From Irpex lacteus (lineage: Eukaryota > Basidiomycota > Agaricomycetes > Polyporales > Irpicaceae), in the NCBI GenBank assembly GCA_001986395.2, contig MQVO02000014.1:248001-312000 (forward strand): DNA of 64,000 nt, written 5' to 3'. Position numbers and translations under genes: made by a program. Position 1 is the stretch's first letter; every line of letters starts with the position of its first letter. This document shows, piece by piece, positions 47,119 through 60,600 of the stretch. The notes under the pieces are model-generated. The model made no database searches, was not told where the DNA came from, and was given only the letters and a program-made list of their open reading frames with translations.

Positions 47119-48880
47119 ATGATGGCTACTAACACGAAGCGCTCTTTCGAACACGCCCTGGTCAACTCTGACAACATTTCTATCCAACACTCGTTCTACA
47201 GACAACACGCGACGCTGGCGGCGCAACACTTCAACAACTACGAACCACGCTCCTTCTTTGACAACAACGGCCGCCTCTTGGACTACGACGATGCCCCGTC
47301 TACCCCGTATCTGCTCCTCGACTCTAGCGAGGTCGCCTCGGACTTTCAGTCCAATGCTTGGTACCCACCTATGCCTAGTGTAGTCGCACATAGAAGCCAT
47401 CTACCTCGCCCCGTATCTCGTCCTTTAGCCGGCCTTGGTATCTCTCTTGGTACCCTCCAGAAAGCCCCTTTGGCCTCGAAGGAAAATGTCGTGCCTTCAA
47501 CCCCTACAGCTCGTCCTATCAAAGCCTTACCTAAACGCGTTATTCAGGAGGATATCGATATGCACGAACCCAGCATGTTCTGTGATGCGTACTCTCAATG
47601 TCCAAGCACAGAATTTGCTGCTCCATCTCCCCCTGCTCCGTCTGCGGCGATCGCTCCTTACTCTCCCTGCGAAGACTTCCTGATCTTAGATGATTCGCCG
47701 ATGCATATGAGGACCGAAACAGCTGCAGAATCTCCTGCTTCTCAACAAACAAACCAGAAAACTGGCCCTACGGATCTCTCTCGTTTCTTGTTCTCGCCTG
47801 ACGGAGCTGCCGTTGGGATAATCCCGGACGTGAACTATCGGGTTCTTGCCGCTGCACGACAGCAGCGCGCTCCTAATCTCTGCGTTAACCCTGCTGATAT
47901 CTCTGGACCGGGACCCGAAGTTCCTCCGACCAAGGTCGAAGATGAAGACGTCGCCATGGCTGGTCCTGATCTGCAATATCCTGCTACTCCTGCGCCAGTT
48001 CCTACTACTACTGCGGAAGATTTCCCTGAAGAAGCTGTCTCTGCTATCGTCTCCATTCTGGCGGCGTCCGTCAAGCAACAAACAACCGAAGACACACTGT
48101 CTGCTTCTGGACCTGGAACTACGATGCGTAGCAGACAATACGTCTCTCACCCTTCGGTCTCCGTACCCCTTCCAGCGTTTGCCGCACGTAGCGTGCCCAA
48201 CCCTGCTGCTGGTACGTCTTCCGAGGCAGGCGGTCGAACTCCCTTCGGTCTGCACAACATGAACACTCCTCTGCAAAACCCGTCGCCCATGTGGTCCGCG
48301 AATAACATGAGTCCCATCCTCAACGCGCATGAAGGCGTCGAACTGGAAGCCCTCCGCAAGAAGGCCGATTCTTGGCGCACACTGAACCCTGGCTTCGAAC
48401 TCGACAAGACTTTCCTCCAGGCTTTCGCCGGTAGACTGTCTGACCGCGGCGAGCTGATTCCTTTCTACCGATGCTATGTCAAGGGATGTTCGCAGTCGAA
48501 CAAGAGACGCGATCATATCATGGTGCATGTCGGTTCGCACGTGGAGCATCGGCCGTTTCAATGCGAGACTTGGCGAGTAGTTTTGGCACGTATGAATCAC
48601 GGCGCATCTCATTTCTGACTACTCTTTTCTTCGTGCTCAGCGGTATGCGGTTCCTGCGCAAGAACGAGTGCAAGAGGCATATGTCCAGCCACGCGGGTTC
48701 AAGCCTTATGTTTGCACCGTCTGTCCTCCGTTCCTGGGCAAGAGCTTCGTTCGTCAGGATTTGCTCAAGAGACATATGAAGGTTACGCATGGGATCGTTA
48801 GCAGTGGCCAAACTGCGAAGACCTCGGGACGTAGGAAGCGGGTGGAGACCCTCAGTCCTGAATCGGAGTACCACCCTTGA
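47119..48880 (+). CDS. C2H2 zinc-finger transcription factor with apparent frameshift
   Basis: Exons 47119-48572 and 48641-48880. The first 450 residues are Ser/Pro-rich without domains. Three C-terminal C2H2 fingers follow: one with CYVKGCSQSNKRRDHIMVH, one formed across the intron (CETCGMRFLRKNECKRHMSS), and one with CTVCPPFLGKSFVRQDLLKR. The intron uses a GC donor (TTG|GCGAGT), since only that join restores the second finger. Finger 3 lies in another frame: between CAC (48690-48692) and TTC (48698) there are five bases where six are needed. Either a G was lost from the G run or the assembly is wrong; as written the protein stops soon after finger 2. It is probably a nuclear DNA-binding regulator, divergent from the reductase gene. 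Confidence 0.72.
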
Positions 48881-49637
48881 TCCATCTTTTTTTTTTTTTA
48901 CATTACTAGCATTATACACCACTACGCACATACTATCCTACTTACAATCATAATTCAAGGGATCGCTTTACCTAGGTTTCTGTCGAGAGGCTCGAGTGCC
49001 AGTAAGCCTATTGACGTCAAGCGGCTCCCGAGATGACTTTTGTGGTGGCTTCCGGGGTGGTTTCCGTTGTGGCTTCTGCTGTCAGTCTACTTATCGGGTA
49101 AGCTGGTTGTTCCCTCGTCTCCTTACAAGCATAGAGGAGCTTACGGAACTGCACAATACTCATTGGCTCAGGTCAACAATACCTCGAGGTTTTTCTTGCT
49201 TGTTACCCTATTATTCCTTGTTGTGTATCACGGGCATTAGCCAGATACTACAAAGGCTCTATTACAGACCTATAGGTGGGTGGCAAGGAAGCATGGTAGG
49301 AGAATAGGCCAACGCGCAACATTTCACCCTCCGACTCCGACGTCCTTTGTCCTCCCTTGCCGTTTAGGGCAATGAAAAGCCAAAAACGAGCGCTTCTCCA
49401 CGTGAACAATGCCTCTGCGCCAGGTCGCTGGGTCGCCTCCCGTACCACAGATCCATGGCTTTGTGCAGCCAGCCAGTTTCTTGCACAGTCGCACTGACAA
49501 GCCTCCTCAAGATTATTCTGCATGCATGCTTATAAACCATTGCAGCGAGATGGTTTCTTACAGATCTCATAGCACTATTCCCTCTCAACCAGCATCGCTC
49601 CTTATCCTACTCTCAACATTTTTCAACCTCAGTGGCC
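48881..49637. other. Intergenic
   Basis: 3' region of the C2H2 gene (with an A/T run at 48889-48900) and promoter of membrane paralog 2. The overlapping ORFs here have no domain support. Confidence 0.4.
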
Positions 49638-50618
49638 ATGCATAGCTCAAATACTTTTGCTATTTCGCAGCCTGTGACGACCGGAGCGTCGCAGACGAAG
49701 TTTTGGAGCAACGCCGCCAACACTGTCTCTCGTTTACTCGCACTCTTTCCCATATCTCTGTTCACTTTCCAGGCTCGTGAAGCTTACCTCACGCCGACAA
49801 AAAATGTCAAGGATGGGCTGGGCGCGTCTCATGCACGCTTTGACACTGCTATGGTTGCGGATACTTGGGATGGAATGCTCAAGGACATGCCATCGAGTGT
49901 CCAGAAGGCGCAGCGTGCTGCAGTGTGGGTGTTATGGTCAGTGTCTTGGGGTTATTATACATCGTGATGATGAACTCACGCGACAATTGTTTCATACGCA
50001 GTGGTGCCATGACTATCTTTCAAATGCTTCCCCAAGGCCCCTTTCAGCTATGCATGGTGTTGATCGCCATGATATGCGTTGCCGCAGGTTACCATACCGC
50101 AGCCATCGGTCACTTCGCGCAATCTCTCGCTCGCTCAGGACTACCGGTTAGTGTTTGCACTGTCTCAAGAATTGTGAAATCATGACTGATGTGTGTGTTC
50201 AGGATGACTGGACGCACCATGACGAAGAATTTGCTGCGACCTTCCTTGCCTTCCCAGAAGCTTTCATACTATGGTGCGCATTCCGCCTTCTACTTTGCGT
50301 ATTCAAACATGCAGACTATTGTCTAGGCGTAATGTAATGGCCTTCATATGTGCTGTCTTCTCGATGATGACGTACAATATGAATCCCATCCAAATCTACA
50401 ATCTTCTTCAAAGCCCTCTCCCTGGGCCCGAAGGGCTGGAGACGGATTCGCCTCAAACAGTCGCCACGTCGTTATCAACGCCCACATGGATGTATATCAC
50501 CGCTGGATGTATACTCGCGACGTTGCTAGTTCAATGCGCAGTGGCTCAACGAAGGCTGAACATGCTTCTCCGAAACAAGAACGACCTCGAGAAGTACGGG
50601 AATAAGGGAAATGGATGA
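49638..50618 (+). CDS. Multi-pass membrane protein, paralog 2
   Basis: Four exons (49638-49936, 50002-50146, 50203-50273, 50327-50618; phases agree) give 268 aa. The last three introns fall at the same places as in paralog 1, and exons of 145 and 71 bp are identical in length. Shared features are CGAM at the exon 2 start, a hydrophobic pair of helices (LCMVLIAMICVAAGY), AQSLARSGLP at its end, an acidic exon (DDWTHHDEEF), a helix starting VMAFICAVFSMM and a C-terminal helix WMYITAGCILATLLVQCAV followed by a basic tail. Function is unknown; the conserved exon structure argues for a real gene. Confidence 0.65.
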
Positions 50619-51229
50619 TAGCCTAGTAATGTACGTGGTGGAATACTGAAGCTACTTAGAAGATCACATTTCTTACGGTTGTTATTGCAGATTACGGCAT
50701 GGCCGCTCTTCTACAGCCAAGTCATGCCGTACTAGTGGGCGACATACTTCAAGTTACCGCCCCCACTGTCCTTATCGGACCTTCACCCACACTCTTTTTA
50801 CACGCTCCTTGATACCCCAGGTCTCGTATTTATTAGTAGAATCGGCAGTATGGCTTCGTAGCTGCGCTCCAACCATGCCCCCTTTCTCTTTTTTTTCTAT
50901 CTAAATTTATGTCTATCGCATAACCCCCTTTCTTCTGCTATGTTCTTCATATTTTTTCATGCCTGGTGTTCGACAAACCCTAGCCAGATACGTTCACAGA
51001 ATCTCGCAGAAAGTCATGTGCCTATGCACTTTATTCTTTACCAATGTCTGCGCACATCACCAAGCTGCCTGTAGCACTTACGATCGAAAATTGCACCTTC
51101 CGAGTCCAACGATCTTTGATAGCTATGTCTGGCTTGCATATTGGAGGTATGGTTCCAAACAGCCATGCATTAAGAACGTGGTATAAACCTCCCATTGTGT
51201 ATTACTCAAAACCCGAAAATAATACCAGC
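50619..51229. other. Intergenic between convergent genes
   Basis: T-rich 3' flanks of membrane paralog 2 and the coiled-coil gene. No coding signal was seen. Confidence 0.4.
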
Positions 51230-53512
51230 TCACATCGGCGGGGCCAGCGCGTGCGCCAACGAGCTAGTATCCGACCGCGGAATGAACTGCTCCTCCTCCT
51301 GCTCCTCAGCCTCCACCTCGCTCTCCCCTCCCAAAAGATCAAACGCATCCCAATCAAACCCCGGCCCATCAGACTCCTGCACAAGTTCCCCAAGTAAACC
51401 CTCAAAGTCCGGACGCGCGACACAATTCTCCCGGATCCACCGACGACTGACCATCCACGACGCCACGCCCCGCGGAGGCATGATAAACCCATCTTTCGGA
51501 GGCCCCAGGCGTCGTTCCTTCCGAGAAGGCAGTTTGCGCGGTTTGATGGCGGTGCTGCTGCTGCCTGTTCCTGAGTTTAGAAGTAGCATTTGTTCTTGCT
51601 CTGCGGCGTCTTCTGCGTCTAGGATGGCGTAGAACCGCAGGAGACGAGAGCTCCTCCACATTGGACCTCTGATGTTAAATATCTGCACTCTGTGACGTTC
51701 GCCCGTGGGGTATTCTTCTTCGACGTATTCGTCGCAGGACTCTTCGGAGGACATGCAGTCTGGGTTGAGAGCCGGATCGAACGTCGAGTGAGCAAAAATA
51801 TCAAGTTTCGCGCGGCGGTCTGTCCTTGTAGTCAATTTCTGCAGGGCAAGACAGCGTCGTGTCAGATCACAACAGGAACGGTGTAGACACTTTGACTACT
51901 GACCGCCTTCTTCCGCTCCTTCCGCCTCGTCTTCAAGTACTTCTGGTCTTCCCGCCGCTTATACTGTATCGCAGACGAGTCGTCCTTCTGCATCTTGTAC
52001 TTCTGCCTCAACGTCGTGAACGCCTGTTCAAACGCTGTATCCAGGACTTTCTTCTCGAAGTCCTTGTCCGGTACGTCTTTGTATCGCTTCCGTCGTGCAA
52101 TCAGGTCTTTCAGAACTCGAGTCTTCATGGCTGCGTTGTGTGGGCATTTCTTGACTGTCTTCTCCCATACGAACCTGACTGGACCGTTTGCGGGTAGAGG
52201 CGAGGATCCGTCGTAGCTTTCAGGAAGTGGCTCACTGGATCTGATGCGTAAGGACTTGAGTAGATGTACTCGCATAGCGTGCTGTGAGAGGGTGATCAAA
52301 ATGCATTTAGCAAGGACCGACCATATTCATTGATGTAAGACGCGTACCTGAATAGTCAGACACCGTCTGTCGTGCCCGTTCTTCCGTATTCGAGACATTC
52401 CGGATTTACCAGAAGTAGAACCTTCAGAACTATAGTCACTAGCTGGCGAGGGAGGAGTGCGTCGTTTAGCCGACGTCCGCGCGGTCGGAGTCTGTGGTCG
52501 TGCATTGCTTAAAACAGGGGATGCGTACGAAACTGTTGATTGTGCTGGAGAGGGCAAAGATGTTGGCTGCTGGAGATACTGCATGGGTGAGGCTGCGCTT
52601 TCAGCGGGAGAACTTGAGGACGTATGGGGTTGTGCATGCGGTGGGGGTAGAGGCGAAAACGCTTGCGGCTCCGTAAGTGTGGGTGAAGGTAGCATAGGAT
52701 TTCGAATGTCGTGGGGACTCAAATTGTACATCGAGCCGTCGGACGTCCCAGGGCTCGGAAAGGGGGTACTCGAAGATCCTTGCACGAATGTAGGCAAGGG
52801 AGGTACAAGGTAGGCGGGGGTGGGCGACGTCTGCGACGACTGAATTTGTGGTACTCGCTGCTCTTGCATCATGGGGGACGTGATTTCCTCGATATATGCG
52901 GCTGGCTCGGGAAGTCGGGGCTGGAAGGGATCAGGAAGAGGCTCACTAATGAGCGGCTGGCCGGACTGCGTCTGCATCGAGACAGTGGCTTTCAAAAGTA
53001 AAATCTCGGACCTCATCTCATCCAGCTGACTTTGTAGCTCAACTTCACGTTGGTTCTGCTTGGCCTCTTGTTCGTGCTCCCATGTAGTCCTGTGCACCTG
53101 CTCAGCTTGGATGGCGGCATTCTGTGAGACCACTGCTTGCAGAAGCTCCTGCACGGTATTCAGAGCCTGTCGGTTGGTTACTGCAGGGGTCCTGTTGTAA
53201 TTTAGATAATCGTAAAGGCATGTCCGACCATACTCACCGTACAGGGGTTTGCGGTTGCTCCTGCGGGATTATGGCCAGCTCGAGCTCACTCCGGTGTGGC
53301 ACATAACCGTGTCCTGACCTCTGCCCGCCATCTTGATGCGCTCCTGACGTTGATGGCTGTCCGCCAGCCTCATTTTGTCGTTGTCTTGTGCGAGCTCGAG
53401 GCTGCGCTGCCCTTGGGTTCAGCGCATTCGAGAGCTCGCTGGTCATTGGTCGACGTTGCTGCCCAAGTTCCTTAATGATCTTAGCGCCGGATACAACCAG
53501 CGAGCGCCTCAC
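51230..53512 (-). CDS. Coiled-coil protein of unknown function
   Basis: Exons 53512-53238, 53191-52348, 52281-51904 and 51838-51230 join in phase to 701 aa. Residues about 95-160 are rich in Gln/Glu with heptad-like spacing (a probable coiled coil; EILLLKATVSMQTQ). A Pro/Ser-rich linker follows, then a basic helical domain (HAMRVHLLKSLRIR, DFEKKVLDTAFEQAFTTLRQ, KRREDQKYLKTRRKERKKA). The C-terminal part has ERHRVQIFNIRGPMWRSSRL and PRGVASWMVSRRWI and ends acidic. I do not recognise the family, though the even domain layout and clean splicing indicate a real gene. It shares a short divergent promoter (145 bp) with RPN11. Confidence 0.62.
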
Positions 53513-53657
53513 GATAGAGTGTCCTAAAAGGGAAATAGATCACGTGCCACTATAGTGGCTCAGCACGACGCGTACGCGTAAGTACCGCACACTTCTTTGA
53601 AACCGACCCTTTCGTCCTCGCTGTCCCCGACGTCCTCCACGATATACAAACACAGAA

Positions 53658-54866
<1,209 letters not shown>

Positions 54867-55898
54867 TTTGCGTCAGCTTCTTCCAGTATGTATTGTGTAT
54901 ATTACCTCCTGCACTGTTCCGCTGTTTTCTAGCTGTTTCGGACCGTACAACATAGCAACTTCTTGCCACGAGACTGCCAGGATGCTGCACGCGATTTGTG
55001 CTTGGTGATCGGAGAGCGGTCTCACGAGGCTTGTAGGCGCATAGTCCAAGAGTTTACTAGTCGTATAAGGTGTACACACATCTGACCTGGGCAGAGCGAT
55101 GACGGCAGGTCGTGAGCGGTACACTTCCCACATTCATTTGCGTTCCCAAGCCCAGTGCGCCAGGGCAGGCAATTTGCTTCATACCTTGGGAGAAACGTCG
55201 TATAAACAATACAGTCCCTCGTATAGGCCGAAGCCACTCTCAATTATCGTTCCAAACGGCCCCTTGCTTCTGATCCTGATTGCTGAAATGCTTCGTTGAA
55301 CACAGACTCCAAAGTCTGACCTTAAGCCCATCTGACCCTCCCTCATTTCGGATTCACTTGCGCGAAAGGCTCTCACAAACCCTTCAGACCCTCAGTGGCG
55401 CCGTCCATATCAGGTCTAACGGCTTCCGCGCACCACCGCGGTCAGCCACTGCTAGTCAATGCGAGAACAGGTGACGATAAGAAAAACCCTGAGATGCCGG
55501 CTCTCCCCTCCGTCGCGGGCACTTTACTATGATAGAGCACCGCAGATCCAAAGCGATGGGCTTGATGAGTTATGTATGGGAGATTACGATGGGTCTATTG
55601 CTGTGTGTGGATGATGATAGTATGACGGACTAGTCGAAGTTTGTGCTAAAATTGGGGGCACGAGGACGGAAGTGTATCATTGAAACTTGAAAGCCTGAAG
55701 AACCGCTGATGCTCCAGACCTGCCGCGGAGTGTTGCGCGGCTTTGAGAGGGATTTCGACAACCAAAACGACCAAACGACGAGATGTATCTGAGCGCAAAC
55801 TCTCTTTGTCGTCCGAAAGACCGAAAAACAGTCTGTTTTGCTTTTGACTGGCGAGTGTTCCGTAGATATGCACGGTGCAGGCGGATAGATTGCAATGA
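54867..55898. other. Intergenic between convergent genes
   Basis: 3' flanks of RPN11 and the bS18m gene. ORFs on the minus strand at 55.63-56.03 kb are out-of-frame shadows of bS18m and its 3' UTR. No gene was seen. Confidence 0.4.
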
Positions 55899-56602
55899 TT
55901 ACTTCATCGAAGGCCGGACCATACCAGGGGTATACGACTGTGAAAGCATCTTTTTGCTGAGCTGGGGGATGATGCCCATCATGCGCGCGCGCCGGACGGC
56001 CTTTCCGAGCTTTCGCTGGCTCCGCCATGTCAGGTTCGTCACAGGACGTTGTTTGATTTTGCCCATGTCGGTCACGAAGGCGGAGAGGAGTCTCGAGTTT
56101 GTGGCTTCTTGTAAGGGGTCGATGTTGAGCTGGCGGAAGACATCCTGTGCTTCTGCTTCTGCGCGGCCTGGGCCTAGGTAAGGTCGTTTTGAACGGCGGA
56201 AGGCTCCGGTTTCGAGACGAGCCTCTTTGGAGAAATCGGAGGGTTTTGTGAACTGTACAGGGTGGAGTGTTATAAGTCTATATGAACAGCTGCTCGGTTA
56301 GAGACATACGTAGTGGGGATAAAAGGGTTTGAAAAATGGTTGTTTAGCAGTATGCACTCCTGGTTAATCTTGGTTTAGACGATGTTTTCTTTGCACGCAA
56401 CAAGTCACGCACCTTCCTCAGCCTCTTCGAACGTTCTTGTGATATTGTCAAGATCAGTCGATGCATCTCCCAGTCCTTCCGCCTCAGGAGGAGCTGTGAT
56501 TATACCGCGCGACCTGGCGACTCCTGCAGCTGTCGGAGGCGTTGAACGAAGGCGAGACCAGTGGCGCGCGGAAGAACGGAAGAGGTTCACGAGGGAAACC
56601 AT
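55899..56602 (-). CDS. RSM18: Mitochondrial small-subunit ribosomal protein bS18m
   Basis: Exons 56602-56413, 56359-56310 and 56252-55899 join in phase to 197 aa. The N-terminus (MVSLVNLFRSSARHWSRLRS) is basic and Ser-rich, typical of a mitochondrial presequence. The body has the S18 core: RRSKRPYLGPGRAE, DPLQEATNSRLLSAFVTDMG, KIKQRPVTNLTWRSQRKLGK and VRRARMMGIIP. The protein sits on the platform of the mitoribosome small subunit near the mRNA exit. The ORF in another frame that starts at 56028 is a shadow. The gene is divergent from RIM15, 1.0 kb away. Confidence 0.85.
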
Positions 56603-57628
56603 GGCCGTCGTAGTTCAATCCTGAAGTGGCACTGTGGGTATGCTGGATCGCAAGTTTCAAGTTCACTCCAAACTGGAAATGGAGGAAGGAGTAGCCAGCG
56701 ATGCTAACGCGGGTTTTCTCGAAGACAGCTGACTGTGGCTCCTAGCTAACGCTGAGGTGTCTGCGAAAAAGGAACTTTTAGTGAGAATGGAGCGCGGTAG
56801 ATGATGGCTCAGGGTCATCCTCACCTCTCTGCAGAACGCGAGCGACGACGAGCAGGCTGTTTTCCGTGCGTCGGTCACCGATGTAATGAGCGTGCTAGAC
56901 GAGCCGACCGTAATTGCGCCCGACGCCCGTCGGCGTCGGCCGCGACCGAATCTGGACGGCGCGGCAACTTGCGAGTCGGTTGGGGATCCGGGCACGTGTA
57001 GGACCCCGAGCATAGGTGACACCGCCTATGAGATCAGCGGCGTTTCACTCAAGATTCACTCAGGAGATAACGTTGGAATAATGCGAGCAATAAAAAGCTA
57101 GACGAGCACAAGCTGTCTTGTGTGAGTCCAAGTAAGCGTCGACTACAAATACTTTTAGTACTGGTTAAGAAGAGAGGGAGCACAGGACCCCGGGATGCCG
57201 AGAAGTCGGCCAAACTGTTTATTTTGGTACGAACGCGCGTGTCTGATTTGGCAATTCTTGGCGAACCCCGTATCAATTGGGTTCCATTTCTGGCCAGAAT
57301 TATGCGCAGTTTCCATTTTTGGCAGGGGAGATTGTGAGGAAAAAGTGTGGGCCAGGGTCGAGGTGAAGCTGTTTGAGAGCGAGATCCAGCCTGAGCGTGC
57401 CAAATCTCCATCCTCCCGCCAACGTCGTCCACACACCCCTCGTCGTCGTCGCACACAGCGAGCACGCACCACAACCCACTCATGTTATATTGATCCGCCC
57501 ACACCGACACCATCTCGAGGCCTCTCGCTACCTCCATCCCCCTCATCACCCACACCGAACACTGGCAATCCTCAGACGACTTGCAGGCAACGTCTCATCT
57601 CTAGCACGCTCATCCAGTCGGCACCTAC
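56603..57628. other. Intergenic, promoters of bS18m and RIM15
   Basis: Divergent promoter region of about 1 kb. The 57.35-57.63 kb part is a C-rich leader upstream of the RIM15 ATG. ORFs on both strands overlap each other and have no domains. Confidence 0.4.
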
Positions 57629-60600
57629 ATGTCTGACCAGACCGCTGCTCGTCGTCAACCACCAAGCCCTCTTGTCTTTTCGCCAGAGTCTGTATTGCCA
57701 GCAATCTCCTCCCAGCCCCAGTCGACCACCAGCAGCGGCCATGGATCATCCGCGGCCAACACCGTATCTATGCCCTTCGTCAGGCGACATGTCTACCGTC
57801 GTCTCAAGGCCGCCAAGCAGGAGTGCGACAAGGAGCTGCAGCGAGTCACTAACTCCATCACTGCATTCTTTGAAGAGCGGCTAAGGGACAACGAGCACGA
57901 GCAGGAGTGCGAACGTGAGCAACGGGAAGTAGACCGCGAACGCGATCGCGAGTCCCAGCAAGGCGATTACGAGCCTCTCCGCGAGCCATTCGTCCTTCGG
58001 CCTGCAGAGCTCAGTTCTGCTCTGCAGTTCGACGATGTCAGCTCGGATGGCGGATACGAGGCAGAGCCCGAGGGTAGCACTCGAGGTCGTCAGCGTACGT
58101 TATTCGATTTGACTCATGACACTACAGTTACGCTAATACATACTTTAACTAACGCTTTACAGCATCTGTCTCGTCTATCAACAGCCCTGCTTCTTACAGC
58201 CCATCATCGCTTCGTCGGCATTCCACTCTCCCTCGCGAGAATAGGTCGTACACGAACCTGCCACTCGCAAACGGTGCAGTGAGTCCTGCTAGTAGTGCCA
58301 CTCCCCTCCCGAAGCCGTTGTAAGCCCTCGTAAACGCGATCCATCTTCCCACCAATGGGCCGGTCAGAGCCTTGCATCCCGTCGGTTGTCACGCACTATC
58401 CACATTCCCGTTCGCACCAGTCGATCAGGCGCCAGCTCTCGTTCAACCTCTCGGTCCCGGTCTCCCTTGCCACGCTCGAATTTTCCGGGTTCCGCTGTAG
58501 ATAACCGCCGCTCCTCTCGTATCGTGGTTGATGATCCTGTCGACCCGATCATGACAACGCTCTACGATATCATTGGCGTGGCTACTGATGTTATGGAGAT
58601 GTCTATCAGCCAGCTCACCGCGCAGCCAAAGGTATGTGAGCAACTCGTCACTCGCGTGCAGAACATCGGCAAGGCTTGGGACGAGCATCCTGATTGGCAC
58701 GGTCGCAATTGGTACGTGCAAGTACTGCTGGCAATCGCTAGCCTCAGTCGAGTGGTCGAATGGTGGGAGGCGGAGAAGCAGTTCTGGAACTTTGACGATA
58801 ACGACGACGAGCAAGAGGAACCACTGCTGTTTGTGACGAAGCCTCCGGATGGGGAGGCCGCAGCTGCTGTGCCTTCGACTCCTTCGATGAAGCATGATAT
58901 TGCTGAGACCGGAAGCGCGCTGAAGGTCGGGTCGGAAGAAGAGGCAAGGTTACGGATGTCGCGTACGACTAGTGCTGGCCGTCGTACTCGTGGTGAAGCG
59001 ATACAGTCGCTTTCGTTTAGCTCTGTGCAACAACAGGAGTCCAAGGAGTCTGAGACTCAGAAGCAACCTTCGAAGGATAACGCTGAATCCGCTCGCGTGC
59101 TTGCTACGGAGCGGTTACGTCTCCAAGCTGAGACGGCGCAGAACCAGAACATCGTCATGGAACTCAGCTTGGACGGTGACCATTTCATTTGGATCAACTA
59201 CGCATGGCGCTTCGTTGTCGGGTACGTCCGCATATCATGGAGTATCGTGTAGCCGACTTGCAATGTGCTAATGTTCTCTATTGTTGCAGTGGTGAGCCCG
59301 ACGAACTTATTGGAACTCGGATCTCCAGACTCCTCGCACCCTCTGATTGGCATATCTTCCGCGATGCCACCAGGCGCCTCATGGACGACGACTCACACAC
59401 CATCGAAGTCAGCTTCAAGGTCAAGCTACAAGACCAAGAGGCAGATGGCAACAACGCTCTCTATCAGCAGATGGAGGGCAAGGGTATGCTGATGATTGAC
59501 CGTGAAGATGGGCGACCCTCGCACACCATGTGGGTCGTGAAGCCAATTGCTGGCCCGGAGTTGCTCAAAGCACCTCCATCGATTCTGCTCGAGCAAGGTG
59601 ATATCGGCGATGAACCTACCACTCCCGAACCACTCCCGCAGGTTGGCTTCAGCGATCGTGCAGCCACCGAACCGGTTACTCCTTTCCCATTCGCTCGGCC
59701 GATCAGCACTGCCCTCATCCTCTGTCGTATTTGCGAGTGTCACATTCCTCAGTGGTACTTTGAGAAGCACAACGAGACATGCAGTGAGGTTCATCGTCTG
59801 GAGGCCGAGATTGGAGAGTGCAATGAGAGCATCGGAGAGCTGCGCAACACTATTCGTGAGCTTCAGACAGCTATGGACAGGTCTTCGCCCATGACTGTTC
59901 CGGAGTATCGTGGCATGCCTATCTTCTCGCCCTCTACTAGTCCCAGCTCCAACTCTCCTCTGGCATTGCTCAGAGCTCCCCTCAAGATGAAGCGCATGAG
60001 TGTCAAGAAGATGCAACGACAGGTGCTGGAGCAGCTTGAGGACATCTTGCAGCTCGCATCGGAGGTCAAGGTCCCGTCGTTGAAGGAAGAGGAGGCGCAG
60101 GAGCCTATCGAGCGTCAACGTCTGCTTTCTCCTGCTTCGGAGAGGAAGATGTCACAGGTCAGACGTTGGAGCAAGCCGACCATTGAGGATCAGGCCCTCA
60201 CGCAGCTTCTTGAGGACGCGGAGCGGGTGATGCGCCAGAAGATCGACAACGTCGTTCGCATGCAGAACACCATTCGCTACACTGAGAAGATCAGGCAGGA
60301 GTGGGAAGAGAAGGTTGAGCAGACCTTGTCTATGGCAGGCGACGATGACGAGTCGGGTAGTGAGAGTGGTGAAGAGGGCGGGGAGGATGAGGAAGATCTT
60401 ATGCAGCGTTCACGACGGCAGCTAAGTGTACTCCCTGAGGCTGATGACGATCACTCAAGTACGAAGTCGGAGTACGCGTTCACCGGCCAGGGCTCGTCGG
60501 ATCCCACACCTCATGCGCCTGCCTCTCCGGTTCTTCAGCCCATCAACATGGAGCGCAGTAGCAGTGTTGCGAGCAATATTTCGAACTCCTCTTTCCCCGC

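Noticed and set aside
47686..48612. 308-codon minus-strand ORF
   Set aside because: It is antisense to the C2H2 gene, whose fingers and intron are supported by homology.
55630..56028. 132-codon minus-strand ORF starting MAEPAKARKG
   Set aside because: It is in another frame of the bS18m exon and its 3' flank; the S18 core lies in the spliced frame.
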